A stretch of DNA of 64,000 nucleotides from Lucinisca nassula (Eukaryota; Mollusca; Bivalvia; Lucinida; Lucinidae). Under the pieces are notes generated by a model that saw only the letters and a list, made by a program, of their open reading frames with translations, was not told where the DNA came from and did no database searches. The stretch is taken from the NCBI GenBank assembly GCA_963580285.1, contig OY757010.1, forward strand, positions 68,787,659 to 68,851,658, written 5' to 3'. Position numbers and translations under genes: made by a program. This document shows, one piece after another, positions 24,201-35,036 of this stretch; position 1 is the first letter of the stretch; each line of letters opens with the position of its first letter.

Positions 24201-25963
24201 ATGTAAAAACAAAGGGCCCCTGAGCGGGGGCATTTTTGGCCCAAGGGCGATAATTTGAACAATCTTGGTAGAGGTCCAATGGATGAAGCTTCATTCTAAA
24301 TATCAAAGTCCTGGACCTTGCGGTTTCAGAGAAGAAGATTTTTAAAGATTTTCCCTATATAAGGCCATGTAAAACCAAAGGGCCCCGGAACGGGGGCATT
24401 TTTTGCCCCAGCACTATAATTTGAACAATCTTGGTAGGGGTCCACTAGATAAAGCTTAATACCAAATATCAAAGTCCTGGGCCTTGCAGCTTCAGAGCAG
24501 AAGATTTTTAAAGATTTTCCCTATATAAGCCTATGTAAAACCAAAGGGCCCGGGGGCGGGGACATTTTTGGCCTCAGCACTATCATTTGAATAATCTTGT
24601 TAGGGGTCTTTTAGATGAAGCTTCATACCAAATATAAAAGACCTAGGCCTTGTGGTTTCAGAGAAAAGGATTTTTAAAGATTTTCCCTATATAAGTCTAT
24701 GTAAAACTAGAGTGTTCACAAGTTTTTTCTTTAATTTGACCTACTGACCTACTTTTTGACCCGAAAAGACCTTTATTCAAACTTAGCCAAGATATTGTCA
24801 CAATGACCATTCTGAGCAAGATTAATGATTTAACCAAACTTGTGGCCTCCTGAGTATTCACAAGGTTTTTCTATGATTTGACCTACTGACCTACTTTTCA
24901 ACCGGACATGACCCATATTCAAACTTGACCGAGATATTGTCATGATGATCATTCTGAGCAAGTTTGATTATGATTGGACCAAAATTGTGGCCCCTAGGGT
25001 GTTCACAAGGTTTTTATATGATTTGACCCGCTGACCTACTTTTTAACCCGATATGACCCATATTCGAACTGGACTGAAATATTGTCACAATGGTCATTCT
25101 GAGCAAGTTTCATGATAATTGGACCAAAACAGTGGCCTTCAGAGTGTTCACAAGGTTTTTCTATGATTTGACCTACTGACCTACTTTTTGACCGGACATG
25201 ACCCATATTCGAACTTGACCAAGATATTGTCATGATGATCATTCTGAGCAAGTTTGATTATGATTGGACCAAAATTGTGGCCTCTAGGGTGTTCACAAGG
25301 TTTTTCTATGATTTGACCCGCTGACCTACTTTTTAAGCCGACATGATCCATATTCAAACTTCACTAAAATATTGTCACAATGATCATTCTGAGCAAGTTT
25401 GATGATGATTGGACCAAAATTGTGGCCTCTCGAGTGTTCACAAGGTTTTTCTATGATTTGACCTACTGACCTACTTTTTTACCCGACATGACCCAAATTC
25501 GAACTTGACCGAGATATTGTCATGATTATCATTCTGAGCAAGTTTGATGATAATTGGACCAAAACTGTGGCCTCTAGTGTGTTCACAAGAAAAAGTTTAC
25601 GCACGGACGACGCACGACGGACGACGGACGACGCACGACGACGCCGGACATCTTACTGTCACAAAAGCTCACCATGACCTTCGGTCAGGTGAGCTAAAAA
25701 ACAGAATATATAGCAAACAAGTACTCCACCTCTTTAAGTAATATTAGATCTGAAGGTATTTTAAGTATATGGCAGAAGAAACCACCAGTAGCCACATCTG
25801 AACAGCTATAAAATTTGAATATTTTGACCCTACAAAGATAAGATTTTTTGAAATTCCCTGATTTTTCCCTGATTTTCAGCAAAATTTCAAATTCCCTGAT
25901 TTTTCCCTGCAGGGAATTTTTTTTCACCATTTTCCCTGTTTTCCAGAGTATGTGGCCACCCTG
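21257..25963. mobile_element. hAT-like DNA transposon remnant hosting a Helentron-like element
   Basis: The ends are CAGGGTGGCCACACA and TGTGGCCACCCTG, inverted to each other, with ATGTTC duplicated exactly on both sides (21251-21256 and 25964-25969). The subterminal regions repeat AATTCCCTGATTTTTCCCTG in opposite orientation. No transposase remains. The CAGGG termini are hAT-like, but hAT normally makes 8-bp duplications and only six bases match here, so superfamily is uncertain. Confidence 0.75.
22070..25697 (+). mobile_element. Helentron-like element with a two-part core
   Basis: Begins ACAAGAGGGCC with the box GCTCACCTG at 22097-22105. The first core (to about 24710) has some sixteen units of about 165 bp (CCCTATATAAGTCTATG, CCAAAGGGCCCC, GATGAAGCTTCATACC), partly arranged in larger blocks. 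The second core (24711-25590) has six units of about 145 bp (GTTCACAAGGTTTTTCTATG, TTTGACCTACTGACCTAC, CATTCTGAGCAAGTTTGAT). A long GACGACGGACG tract and a hairpin at 25666-25695 (AGCTCACC, TGACC-TTC-GGTCA, GGTGAGCT) close it, then AA. It lies wholly inside the hAT-like element. Confidence 0.85.
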
Positions 25964-26063
25964 ATGTTCGGACACCTCAATTTTAATACCACTGCTGGGA
26001 ATCGAACATGGGGCCTCTAGTATCATAGACAAGTGCACTAACCACTGAGCTACTGTGTCCCTG

Positions 26064-27290
26064 TAGTTTTAGCAAAATAGTGTTGACTATTTATGATCTG
26101 GTTGTACACTGTTTGGCAATGTGTGAATATGGCATATTGACACAGCCATGTACTACCATTATTTTTCTTATCTCTGAAATTAGCATTTTTTGGATGAAAA
26201 TATTTGGTATTTTTCTTATTTCTAGTCCCAAATAAAAATGTTTGGTGGTCATCTCAATGAGGCGGTTCTAACCAGTAAAGTTGGGTTAATAGCGGTGTTC
26301 ACTAGGGCTGCAATGATACACCTAGCTGAGGATACAATACACATTACAATACCTACCTCACAATAAGATACATATCACCATACTACATGAGAATTTAAGG
26401 TCAAGGTCATTTTGTGCAGGCTAGAACAAAAGCAAACCAGCCAGATTCCTCGATGAGGCAATTGTAATAGATAGTTGCAATACCTGGGTTTTGTGTCAAC
26501 AAGAATTCCCCCAAAGGCTATGTTGCCCCTCTGAGTAACTCATGAGCCATCTTATCTGGATCTACAGTATTTGACAGACTGTGGAAGATCTTGATCAGAA
26601 CTCTTCATAATTATGGTTAACAAATCCGTTGAAATGAACATCCTACTAAACTCCACTTTATATAGTCTACAGAAAACTGGGGTTTATGGGGGTATACATT
26701 ATTTTTCTTATTTTTGCTCCAAGACATAGTTTGTGGGCTGAGGCGGTTCTAACAAGCACCTACAACCTAGGTTTGCAGTGTAAATAAGAAAACATATTAC
26801 AGATTTTCAGCAGAAAATAGTCATTTTGGAGATGTGAAAAAATGCACTGTCGCACAGGTGTGTTATCGTAATGTACGGTACTGACAAAAATGGGAAAGAG
26901 CAGTCAACTCCAGACAGTCAGCTTTGTAAGGGTTCAGCACCAAAAAAATGCAGTAAGTTAGAGCACGTACTCTGCTTTCTTGTTGAAGTGATGCCTGCCA
27001 AATCTCTAAGCATCAAGGGTTCTTGAAGTACTTTAAGATAGCCATCCGTTTCTTTACTAGTTTGCAAGAGAATGTCTGTAAAGAGGATAAGGTGTAGTTT
27101 GATGCAATGCTGTCAATCCCACTTAAACATGTCACCAGAAAATATTACATGGCGATCATCTTGACACAGCTGGAAAACCTGCAATAAAGAACCACTTAAA
27201 CATGTCACTAGAAATTATTACATGGCTATCATTTTGACGCAGCTGGAAAGCCTGCAATGAAAAAACAATCAATTGACAACTACCATAGCA
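26064..27290. other. Gene-free, includes a damaged fold-back MITE
   Basis: About 26640-26877 is an ACGAAAACAC-family MITE with a lost left end (right end GGTGTGTTATCGTAAT). A further AGGCGGTTCTAACCAGT fragment sits near 26255. No exon of the minus-strand gene could be recognised here. Confidence 0.55.
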
Positions 27291-27463
27291 ACAGATAAGG
27301 TGCATATTTTGTGATAATTGAAGAATAGTTTTCCTTATTTCTCCACATAAACAACCACCTTAACGAGTTGGTTCTAATGAATACCCACAACATAGGTTTT
27401 TATGAAGAACTGACCAAAGCTATACTTCAGTTATCACAAAATACCCACCATATCTGTTGCTAT
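27291..27463. mobile_element. MITE, CATAGCAACAGATAAGGT family
   Basis: Terminal inverted repeats of about 40 bp: CATAGCAACAGATAAGGTGC with TTTTGTGATAATTGAAG, and the reverse at the right. Other copies are at 29857-30022 and 51271-51441. Confidence 0.8.
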
Positions 27464-27740
27464 GAAGTACATTCATATAAAAATATTTCTACAACACTGC
27501 TTGTGAAGAAAATATTGCAATATGAAATTCAAAAACTGTTGGGTTTTTTCCACAACGTTTAAAACTTGCCATGGATATCATTTTAACAGCTGGTATGACA
27601 CAATTCTCAAATACCCAAACAGCATATATTTATGAAGAACTTTGATCCTCAAATTTATCATCATGAATTTACCATCATGAAATAACCTATATATATATAT
27701 ATATATACGCCGGAAGTAACACCGTTAAGTATTGTTGCTA

Positions 27741-28058
27741 TGTTAACGTTTAATTGTCTTCTTGAAAATCTGTAAGAACAGTGAAACCATGATAGAAGTT
27801 TACACAATATTCAGAATATGGCAGCGATATCGGCTTTTGTTGATTTACTACATATATATATATATATATAGCTTTTCCAAAATAAAAAGGAAGGCAATGA
27901 TCAGGAATTGATACAATTACCCAATACCTCCCATCAGAGTTATCAAAGGGAAAGAAACACAAATATGAAAATACTAAACCCCAATGGAAACACGTCTAGC
28001 GGAAAGCCAAAAGGAGCTACTTTCTTCCCACAAAATGGCAATCCAAAATAAAGAAATA
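27741..28058 (-). repeat. Interspersed repeat F copy
   Basis: Shares CAAAGGGAAAGAAACACAAA, CCAATGGAAAC and TTCCCACAAAATGG with copies at 29293, 30112 (both plus) and 61795 (minus). Type unknown; no termini or ORF recognised. A TATATA run lies at 27852-27868. Confidence 0.55.
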
Positions 28059-28153
28059 TAAGTGATACACATATTCAAAGATAAGCTACAGCAAAAATTT
28101 CTGCAGAAGAAGATTACCACCTTGGAATGGTCAGTAAAACATATTTCATGGGT

Positions 28154-28173
28154 GGGGGGGGGGGGGGGGGGGG
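28154..28173. repeat. 20-base G run
   Basis: Uninterrupted G homopolymer on the plus strand, hence a C run in the transcript of the minus-strand gene. Length is likely uncertain in any assembly. Confidence 0.9.
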
Positions 28174-28529
28174 TTGTATCGTTTTATGAGGCCGCAATCC
28201 TTGCCTTTTCTTCTGTCATGGTTTCATGGTTCAGACAAATAATTTGTTTAATCTGCATGGAGGCTTCCTAACTAATCTGACAATGCTATATCTCTAGGAA
28301 CATAAAAATCAAACAATTACAGAGATGAAACAATGGTGAGGACTCAACAGCATGAAATAATTGAAATGCTGAATTCCAGTTGCAATATGTTTACAGCAAA
28401 ATCCAAAGTGCTATAACCCAATCAAACAATGGAAAACTGAAATGCAAAGGCCTTTCTTTTTGAACAAAAACATTAAACAACAACAAAAAAAAAAAAAAAA
28501 TACCCGGTAATTCAATTGAGAACACCTAC

Positions 28530-29029
28530 CGGCACATTTGGTGGAACTATGAGTCTTTCTTGTTTTTTCATCACCTCAACATCTACCGATCTGGAAATCT
28601 GTACCGAACACCCAGATGCTGAAGATGTCGTCTGCTTTGACCTTGAACTACTGCGGCTACAGCTGCAACACTCAGATGCCGAAGATGTCATCTGCTTTGA
28701 CCTTGAACTTCTGCCACTACAGCTGCAACACCCAGATGCTGAAGATGTCGTCTGCTTTGACCATGAACTACTGCCGCTACAGCTGCAACACTCGGATGCC
28801 GAAGATGTCATCTGCTTTGACCTTGAACTTCTGCCACTACAGCTGCAACACCCAGATGCTGAAAATGTCTGCTTTGACCCTGAACTGCTGCCGCTACAGC
28901 TGCTGGAGGACCCCGATTTCATACTACTGCCTGTGAAGCTTGCCTTGCTCTCCTGAGATCCCACGGATGACACACTCTCGACACGTTCACAGCTGCAGTT
29001 GGTTATGTTGTTAGCACAGTCTCGTAAAC
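28530..29029 (-). CDS. RGS3-like gene, exon with Ser/Cys-rich 20-residue repeats
   Basis: Last exon visible. The acceptor TTTTAG lies just before GTTTACGAG at 29029, and the donor CCG/GTAGGT is at 28530. With one base from the previous exon, the 500 bases make exactly 167 codons without a stop. After EGLRDCANNITNC come about five 60-bp units, each coding some 20 residues such as SASGCCSCSGRSSRSKQMTS; the G and E versions alternate, giving a 120-bp higher-order period. The end reads KKQERLIVPPNVP. A repeat this regular probably differs in copy number between alleles. The segment lies where the DH domain passes into the PH-like region in this family. The open plus-strand frame over the same bases is an antisense shadow. 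Confidence 0.85.
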
Positions 29030-29292
29030 CTAAAATAACAAAGAATCGTTAAATTAAATCACACTAAATAGAAATTCCACTATTAAGAACAACTAAATTT
29101 AAGACTGATTCATTGTTATATAAAACCATGTTCAGAAGGCTTTAGTTATTCCTTTTGACTTCCACACTCAGTGTTTCTAGTAAGACACCATCTTTCTCTA
29201 GTTCAAGACCACTTTGGACAAAGACCACTTCTGAACAGTCCCAAAAGTGGTCTGAATATAGGAATTTTACTTTACTTTCCTACAGGAACAAA

Positions 29293-30515
29293 TGGAGGTG
29301 TGGGCGAGGATTGTGGCCAGGTAAAATCGATTTAAGCCCCCAAGTGGAATTTGTTTCCGCTGACCGTTCCAAGGCGGTTCTTCTGTTGCGGTTTATTTTT
29401 GTTATGGTTTGTCTTTGGGCGTTATGTTGCTTATATTATTTTATTTTGGATAGCCTATTGGCCATTTTATGAGTAACTGTCCTTTTGGCTTTCTGCTGTT
29501 GATGTTTCCATTGAGGTCTGTTGTTTTATGTTTGTGTTTCTTTCCCTTTGGTGTCTCTGATGGGAGCTGTGGGTTGATTGTATTGATTCCTGATCATTGC
29601 GTCCACTTCTATTTTGTTGAGTTGAGAAAAACTGGGTTGATTTTGCATTCATTTAGTTATTTTCAAAAAGATATGGCTCAGATTATTTTGTATCCTGTAA
29701 ATATATGTAGAGATAGTGTCTCTGATTGGAGCTGTGGGTTAATTGTATCGGTTTCTGATAATTGCCTCCACTTCTATTTTTTATAATAAATATTTCACAC
29801 TGAACTTAACTGAGACTTGAAATTTGTCCAACTCATGAATATTTGTGAACATAGCAAAAGATAAGGTGGGTATTTTGTGATAATTAAAGGATAGTTTTCC
29901 TTATTTCTCCAAATAAACCTATGTCAGTTCTAATGAATACCCCCAACATAGGTATTTATGGAGAATTGACAAAACCTTTCCTTCAGTTATCACAAAATAT
30001 GAACCTTATTTGTTGCTATGAACAGGATGCCAACAATCTTTGACACTGTAACATCTTTCAGTCAGCCAATTTCAGTACCTGCTGATTTGAGTACGAGAAA
30101 AGCAGTATGGAAGTAAGAGTGAGGATTGTGGCCACGTAAAATCGATTTAAGCCCCCCAGTGGAATTCGTTTCCGCTGACCGTTCCAAAGCGGTTCTTCAG
30201 TCGCGGTTTATTTTTGTTATGGTTCGTCTTTGGGTGTTTGTGTCGCTCATGTTATTTCATTTTGGATAGCCTGTTGGCCATTTTGTGGGAAAGTAACTGT
30301 CCTTTTGGCTTTCCGCTGTTGGAGTTTCCATTAGGGTCTGTTGTTTCATGTTTGTGTGTCTTTCCCTTTGGTGTCTCTGATGGGAGCTGTGGGTTGATTG
30401 TATCGATTCCTGATCATTGCTTCCACTTCTATTTTGTTGAGTTGAGAAAAACTGGGATGATTTTGCATTCATTTAGTTATTTTCAAAAAGATATGGCTCT
30501 GATTATTTTGTATCC
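29293..30515 (+). repeat. Two direct copies of repeat F around a MITE
   Basis: Copy 1 (about 29293-29700) and copy 2 (about 30112-30515) share GTAAAATCGATTTAAGCCCC, TTTCCGCTGACCGTTCC and GTGTCTCTGATGGGAGCTGT. They are separated by an unrelated stretch holding a CATAGCAA-type MITE (29857-30022). The ORFs at 29155-29786 and 30214-30540 come from the repeat. Everything lies in an intron of the minus-strand gene. Confidence 0.65.
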
Positions 30516-30562
30516 TGTAAATATATGTAGATACATGTAGTTATTTTACATCAAGGTCGTAC

Positions 30563-30824
30563 CTTCAACAACTTGTTTTAAACAGGTATAATCTTCACTT
30601 TCTCCCGAGGTGTTCAGGTATATCTCCTGTAGAACTCTGTATAACTCTTGTATATGCTGTACTGGTCGATAAATAAATTTGCTGATTGAGGGTTGTCCCC
30701 CTTCTACCAGAGACTCTCGTATAAACCTCATGAAGTCCTCAGTTCTCTGCAGATCAGATAAGACACGATTCGCTTGCTGAAGTCCTTTGGCGTACAGATC
30801 GAAGGCTTGACAAAGCATATGAAC
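30563..30824 (-). CDS. RGS3-like gene, exon with DH domain C-terminal half
   Basis: Acceptor TTATAG/GTTCATATG at 30824 and donor GAAG/GTACGA at 30563; 262 bases, entering in phase 0 and leaving one base over. The product runs from VHMLCQAFDLYAKG to EDYTCLKQVVEG. KFIYRPVQHIQELYRVLQEI matches the third conserved region of Dbl-homology domains (pattern L/I-x-x-P-x-Q-x-I-x-x-Y-x-x-L-L), the surface that contacts Rho-family GTPases. DH domains exchange GDP for GTP on such GTPases. Whether this one is active is unknown; H replaces the usual R after PVQ. Confidence 0.9.
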
Positions 30825-31002
30825 CTATAATTGTATTTGAAAAATTTATGACACTTCAACCACATATTTACTCTTAAAACATAACTAAAATAATAGTAAA
30901 ATATTAGAGCAGACAGAAATCTAATTGGCAAATCATCTGCATTATTTTTCAGAAAAAGTCAGGCTTGACATTACATGTGAATTGATTGCTAAACAGTTTG
31001 TT

Positions 31003-31146
31003 TGTTTGTATTGGAGTTTTACCACCCAGTCAACACTATTTAGGTCATTTTTGAGCCGGTCAGTTTACCTATCAACACTTTCCTGGGCAGGCTTACACGT
31101 AAGCGGTTTACCAGTACAGTGCACATTCTTTCGCCAGAAAGATTGC
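31003..31146 (-). mobile_element. SINE family B, 3' half
   Basis: On the minus strand: TCTTTCTGGCGAAAGAATGTGC-type body sequence, TAAGCCTGCCCAGGAAAGTG, a GACTGGGTGGTAAAACTCC tail, then CAAACAAACAAAC. The head is missing. Confidence 0.7.
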
Positions 31147-31299
31147 TAAACGGATTCACATGCAATGTCAAGCATTATTATCTGTGAAAAATAGAAGATA
31201 CAAATTTTAAAACTTTGGAGAAAAATTAGCACAACAAGAAACCTACTGCAAACTCGTTTCGGACTTGAATCCTTTTTTAGAGCACAAAATGATTCAATA

Positions 31300-31622
31300 T
31301 TTGAAACTGTGACTATCATGATTGGCTTTATAAAAGAAAGATGTGTTTTAGTGTTTGTTACACACTGATGCCCCCGGGCAGTGCATGTGAAATATCGAAA
31401 GTTACGGCCAATTTTAATTTTTTTTTTAAAAAGTAGGTCAAAGGTCAAGGTCATAAGGTAAAAAATTATGGCATCACTGGAAAGGTCTTGTGACAAGGAA
31501 GGCACATGTGAAATATGAAAGCTGTATCAGTTACCATTCAAGTTATGCCCAATGTCAAGGTTTTGCAGACAGACAGATGGATGGACAGACAGACCAAAAA
31601 CTATATACCCCTGGGTGCATAA
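31300..31622 (+). mobile_element. Small Helentron-like element
   Basis: A 5' box TGATGCCCCCGGGCAGTG, a few AAGGTCATAAGG / CAAGTTATGCCCAATG phrases, the tract GACAGACAGATGGATGGACA, and an end ATACCCCTGGGTGCATAA. The 3' hairpin is weak (CCCCTGGGTGCAT), so this copy is degraded. Confidence 0.55.
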
Positions 31623-31741
31623 TAAAAATAAAATGATCAATCTCCATGTTGAAAATGTCTATATCAAGCTTCAATAGGCCCAAATTTTTCACTTTCATAT
31701 GATTTGACAATAAAACTAGGCAGTGATTTCTCATTATATTT

Positions 31742-32368
31742 GGTTTGTTTGATTTGAGGTTTAACGTCCCCGACAACACTGTAAAGGCCATTTTGGAGAC
31801 ATTGCTTCCAATTTTGTGGGACTTTAACCCAACACTGAGATGAAATGACATCTCAAGCCCTGTCACCCAATGAAACCAATAGGGTTTATAAGCATGGACA
31901 GTCCGATTAGAACCGCGGTTACTGTACAGGCTTAGATCCTCTAAGCGTGGAAGCATCATGCAGCCCATCTATTTCTTCAAGCCCCGATGGTGTTGATCAA
32001 ACAAACAATATAGTAGTTTTAGCCAAGCTTGAATATATTGGAGGGTCACTGATAAGGCCTTTCTTGCCGAAACTAGCTAATCTGGCTCAGAAAAGTTTTT
32101 ACACATTTTTTATTAGCTCACCGTCACGTAGTGACGAGGTGAGCTTTTGGGATCACTTTTTGTGCGTGCGTAAACAATTTCTTCAGATAACATCTCCTCC
32201 TAAACCACTGATCGGATTTTGACCAAACTTCACAGGAATGATTCGCACCTCTTTACCTGGGCAGGCCTTAGAGGATCCAAGTGGTTTACCAGTACTCGTG
32301 TGCAGGTCTGTTTCAGCTCTGCGTGGAAGCATCATGCAGCCCATCTATTTCTTTAAGCCTCGATGGGC
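31742..32368 (-). mobile_element. SINE A, Helentron-like 3' end and SINE A piece
   Basis: Three minus-strand parts in a row: a shortened SINE A (31742-31992), a linker and Helentron-like 3' end with its hairpin (AGCTCACC, GTCAC-GTA-GTGAC, GGTGAGCT near 32115-32145) to 32232, and another SINE A part (32236-32368). The middle joint matches 5700-6010 in reverse order and orientation. Confidence 0.7.
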
Positions 32369-32472
32369 GGGGGCCGATCTGTCATTAGTATATCACTGCT
32401 TATAGGAAGACGGCAGAATGTGAAACTTTAAATGTGAATAACAAAGTATGACATAGGACTGGTAAACCTTAC

Positions 32473-32613
32473 CTTTGATTGATATATCATGCCTACTGAG
32501 TTAACAAAGTTGTGGTGATCACTGGAGACTGACTCATCAGTATCATCAGACATAAAGGAGCCTGGAGCATTGTCATGCATCTGTTTGATATGGTACTCTG
32601 ATATGGTGGTTAA
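32473..32613 (-). CDS. RGS3-like gene, DH domain insert exon
   Basis: Acceptor TTTGCAG/TTAACC and donor CAAAG/GTAAGG; 141 bases, 47 codons, phase 0 at both ends, so it could be skipped without a frame change. The product starts LTTISEYHIKQMHDN, has an acidic Ser/Asp stretch SDDTDESVSSD and ends VNSVGMIYQSK. It sits between the first and third DH helices and probably forms an extended loop. Confidence 0.88.
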
Positions 32614-33062
32614 CTGCAAAATAAAAATATATTTTATTACCATAAAAATAATAAAAATTCTGATATCTTAGGGATTTTCTGTGGTTCTCCTAAATTATTG
32701 ATTAACAAATTTGTTTCACAATCCAGCAAGGAGTCCAAAAGGTGCAGACGGAATGACAAACAATGAAGACCCTGATCAGACTGCTCATTCAGAAGCAGTC
32801 TGATTTGGGTGTGCAATGTTTGCCAAGGCTTAACTGCCCCAATACTTAGAATCATTACGGTATGTTGATTATGTGTTTGTATTTTACAGCCACTACAAAT
32901 CACAGTTAGAAAAATAAATGCTCTGTGTAATGGAATGATATTTGCTGTCAAGAAGAATGCTGCCTCCAACTGATTTCGAAACTTGTACGAATTGCTTGAA
33001 AGGAACTCACATATTCATTGAATCTATTGTCATACAAACATATTTATTTGTATGGTACCCAC

Positions 33063-33233
33063 CTTTTCAATGTTTTGGAAGAGGGCTGTGTGTTGTGTAT
33101 GATTCAGTATACAATGTCTCAGAGGTCGGGAGTAACTCTGCATCCCAGCATGCATCAGATCAATGAAGTCCAGCTCCAGGCTTAATAGACGATGGATAGC
33201 TTCCTGTTTACGCACCTCACAAGTACGGACAGT
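33063..33233 (-). CDS. RGS3-like gene, DH domain first exon
   Basis: Acceptor TTCCAG/ACTGTC, donor AAAAG/GTGGGT; 171 bases, 57 codons, phase 0 to 0. The product TVRTCEVRKQEAIHRLLSLE continues with a long amphipathic helix (LDFIDLMHAGMQSYSRPLR) and ends HTALFQNIEK. The helix-start pattern E-A-I-x-x-L-L-x-x-E-x-x-F/Y and the TALFxNIE segment are those of conserved regions 1 and 2 of Dbl-homology domains. Confidence 0.9.
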
Positions 33234-33456
33234 CTGGAAATTTACAATAACATAAGTAATGTTAAAATGTTGAATGCGACCATCTCTGTGAAGAGCAATT
33301 TATACATGTATATTAGTTTACTTTTAAAGACAGAGAAAATGTATTATTATGGTACACCACCACATCTTTATAACACTGTTCATTATAACGCAGTGTTGGA
33401 TATAAAATGGTTCAAAGAATAGATTCCAAAATATATAGATCATATAAAAAAAAAAA

Positions 33457-34548
33457 GGTGTGTTTATGAAACATGAATATGTCCCCCCGGGCATGGTCAT
33501 TTTTTCTTCTAAGTTGGTCACAGGTCAAGATCAAGGTCTCAGGTCAAGATATTTTGTTTGAGTAGGAAGACATTGTCACAAGGAACCTACATGCTCAATA
33601 GAAAGGTTCAAACTAAAACATTCAAAATTATGACCAATAATAATTTTATCTTTAGGTCACAGGTCAAAATTTTGTATGAGCATGCAGTCCTTGTCACAAG
33701 GAACCTACATGCAAAATATGAAGGCTCTATCTCAAATAGTTCAAAAGTTATGGCCAATGTTACTTTTTCTCTTAAGCAGGTCAAGGTCATAGGTCAAAAT
33801 TTTGCATGTATGTGAAGCCCTTGTCACAAGAAGCCTACATGCAAAATATGAAGGCCATATCTCACACTGTTCAAAAGTTATGGCCAATGTTATTTTTTCT
33901 TTTAAATAGATCAACGGTCAAGGTCATGGTCACAGGTCATTTTTTTGCATGGGCATGAAGCCCTTATTACAAGGAACCTACATGCAAAATATGAAGGCTC
34001 CATCTCAAATGGTTCAAAAGTTATGACCAATGTTTTTTTTTTTCTTAAAAGTAGGTCATTGGCCAAGGTCAAGGTCAAAGGTCAACTGTTTTTGTGTAAA
34101 TCGGAAGTCCTTGTCACAAAGAACCCAAACACCAAATATGAAGGCTCTATCTCAAACGGTTCAGTAGTTTTTTTTCTTTAACAATAGTTCATGGGTCAAG
34201 ATCAAGGTCACAGGTCAGCTTTTTGTATGTTTGGAAAGCCATTGTCACAAGGAACTTAAATGCCAAATATGAAGGCTCTATCTCAAACGATTCAAAAGTT
34301 ATGACCAATGTTAAGGTTGTCCACATACAAACAAATTCTTTAAAGTAGGTCATGGGTCAAGGTCACAGGTCAAATTTTTTTGTATGTTTGGAAAGCCCTT
34401 GTCACAAGGAATATACATGCCAAATATGAAGGCTCTATCTCAAACGTTTCAAAAGTTATTGACCAATGTTCAAGTTGTCCACGTACAAACAAACAAACAA
34501 AAAGACAGGACAAAAAATATGTCCCAGCTATCGCTACCGGGAACATAA
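33457..34548 (+). mobile_element. Helentron-like element, ATGTCCC class
   Basis: Opens GTGTGTTTATGAAACATGAA with the box ATGTCCC at 33479-33485. It has about seven units of about 135 bp with GTCACAAGGAACCTACATGC, AAATATGAAGGCTCTATCTC and TTCAAAAGTTATG. It closes with AAACAAACAAAAAGACAGGA and a hairpin ATGTCCCAGCTATCGCTACC-GGGAACATAA. Same family as 48747-50400. It lies in an intron of the minus-strand gene; the repeat ORFs are spurious. Confidence 0.8.
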
Positions 34549-34765
34549 AATTGACCATAAATGGTGATTTTTCTATAAAATCTATATATTTTTGTTTGGA
34601 TATAACATGGTTGTTTAACTAACATGGTAACTGCCATGTGTTGTTAAGAGGTTGTGGTTTAAATAACAGTTTCTAATCTCCAAAATATGATATACCCATC
34701 AGATAATCCTTTTAATAATTCTGCACAAAGTAGGTTAAAGGCAGTTAACTCAGTTGGGCACTTAC

Positions 34766-35036
34766 TCTATGTCCTCTGGCCAACAATGGTAGTGGTGTAC
34801 TGGTAGCCATCTGAGCTATTTCTGGATTCATGGGAAACATCACACTCCCATCATTTTCTTTCATATCATCAGCAATTGTATACATCTGTGGCATCGTTTT
34901 CCCCTCCTCATCATCACTGTTGTTGTCATAGGAACCAGTGGGGCCAGGGGCAGACTTCCAGGGTGAGTTCTCGAGATGCTCAAAGGTGACAGGTTTCTGT
35001 CTCTGTATATCTAATACCAGTACATTGCTACAGTGT
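34766..35036 (-). CDS. RGS3-like gene, PDZ end and acidic linker exon
   Basis: Acceptor TTTACAG/ACACTG and donor ATAGA/GTAAGT; 271 bases complete 91 codons with the two bases carried from the PDZ exon. HCSNVLVLDIQRQK is the last strand of the PDZ fold. The rest is a linker: PVTFEHLENSPWKSAPGPTG, then an acidic SYDNNSDDEEG and an M-rich stretch ending PLPLLARGHR. It has no domain I recognise; low complexity and charge suggest disorder. Confidence 0.9.

Larger units (their letters stand above)
21070..26063 (-). mobile_element. SINE family C, split by a hAT-like element
   Basis: The outer parts (about 21070-21256 and 25964-26063) form one SINE on the minus strand. Its head has TAGCTCAGTGGTTAGTGC (A-box-like) and GTTCGATTCCCAGCAGTGG (B-box-like), and its body has CTGCACATCC and GATGAAAGCCTA. 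A second, uninterrupted copy lies on the plus strand at about 51470-51750. Confidence 0.75.

Noticed and set aside
28516..28956. Plus-strand 146-residue ORF across the 60-bp repeats
   Set aside because: It is antisense to an exon with correct splice sites and phases on the minus strand; the repeat keeps several frames open by chance.
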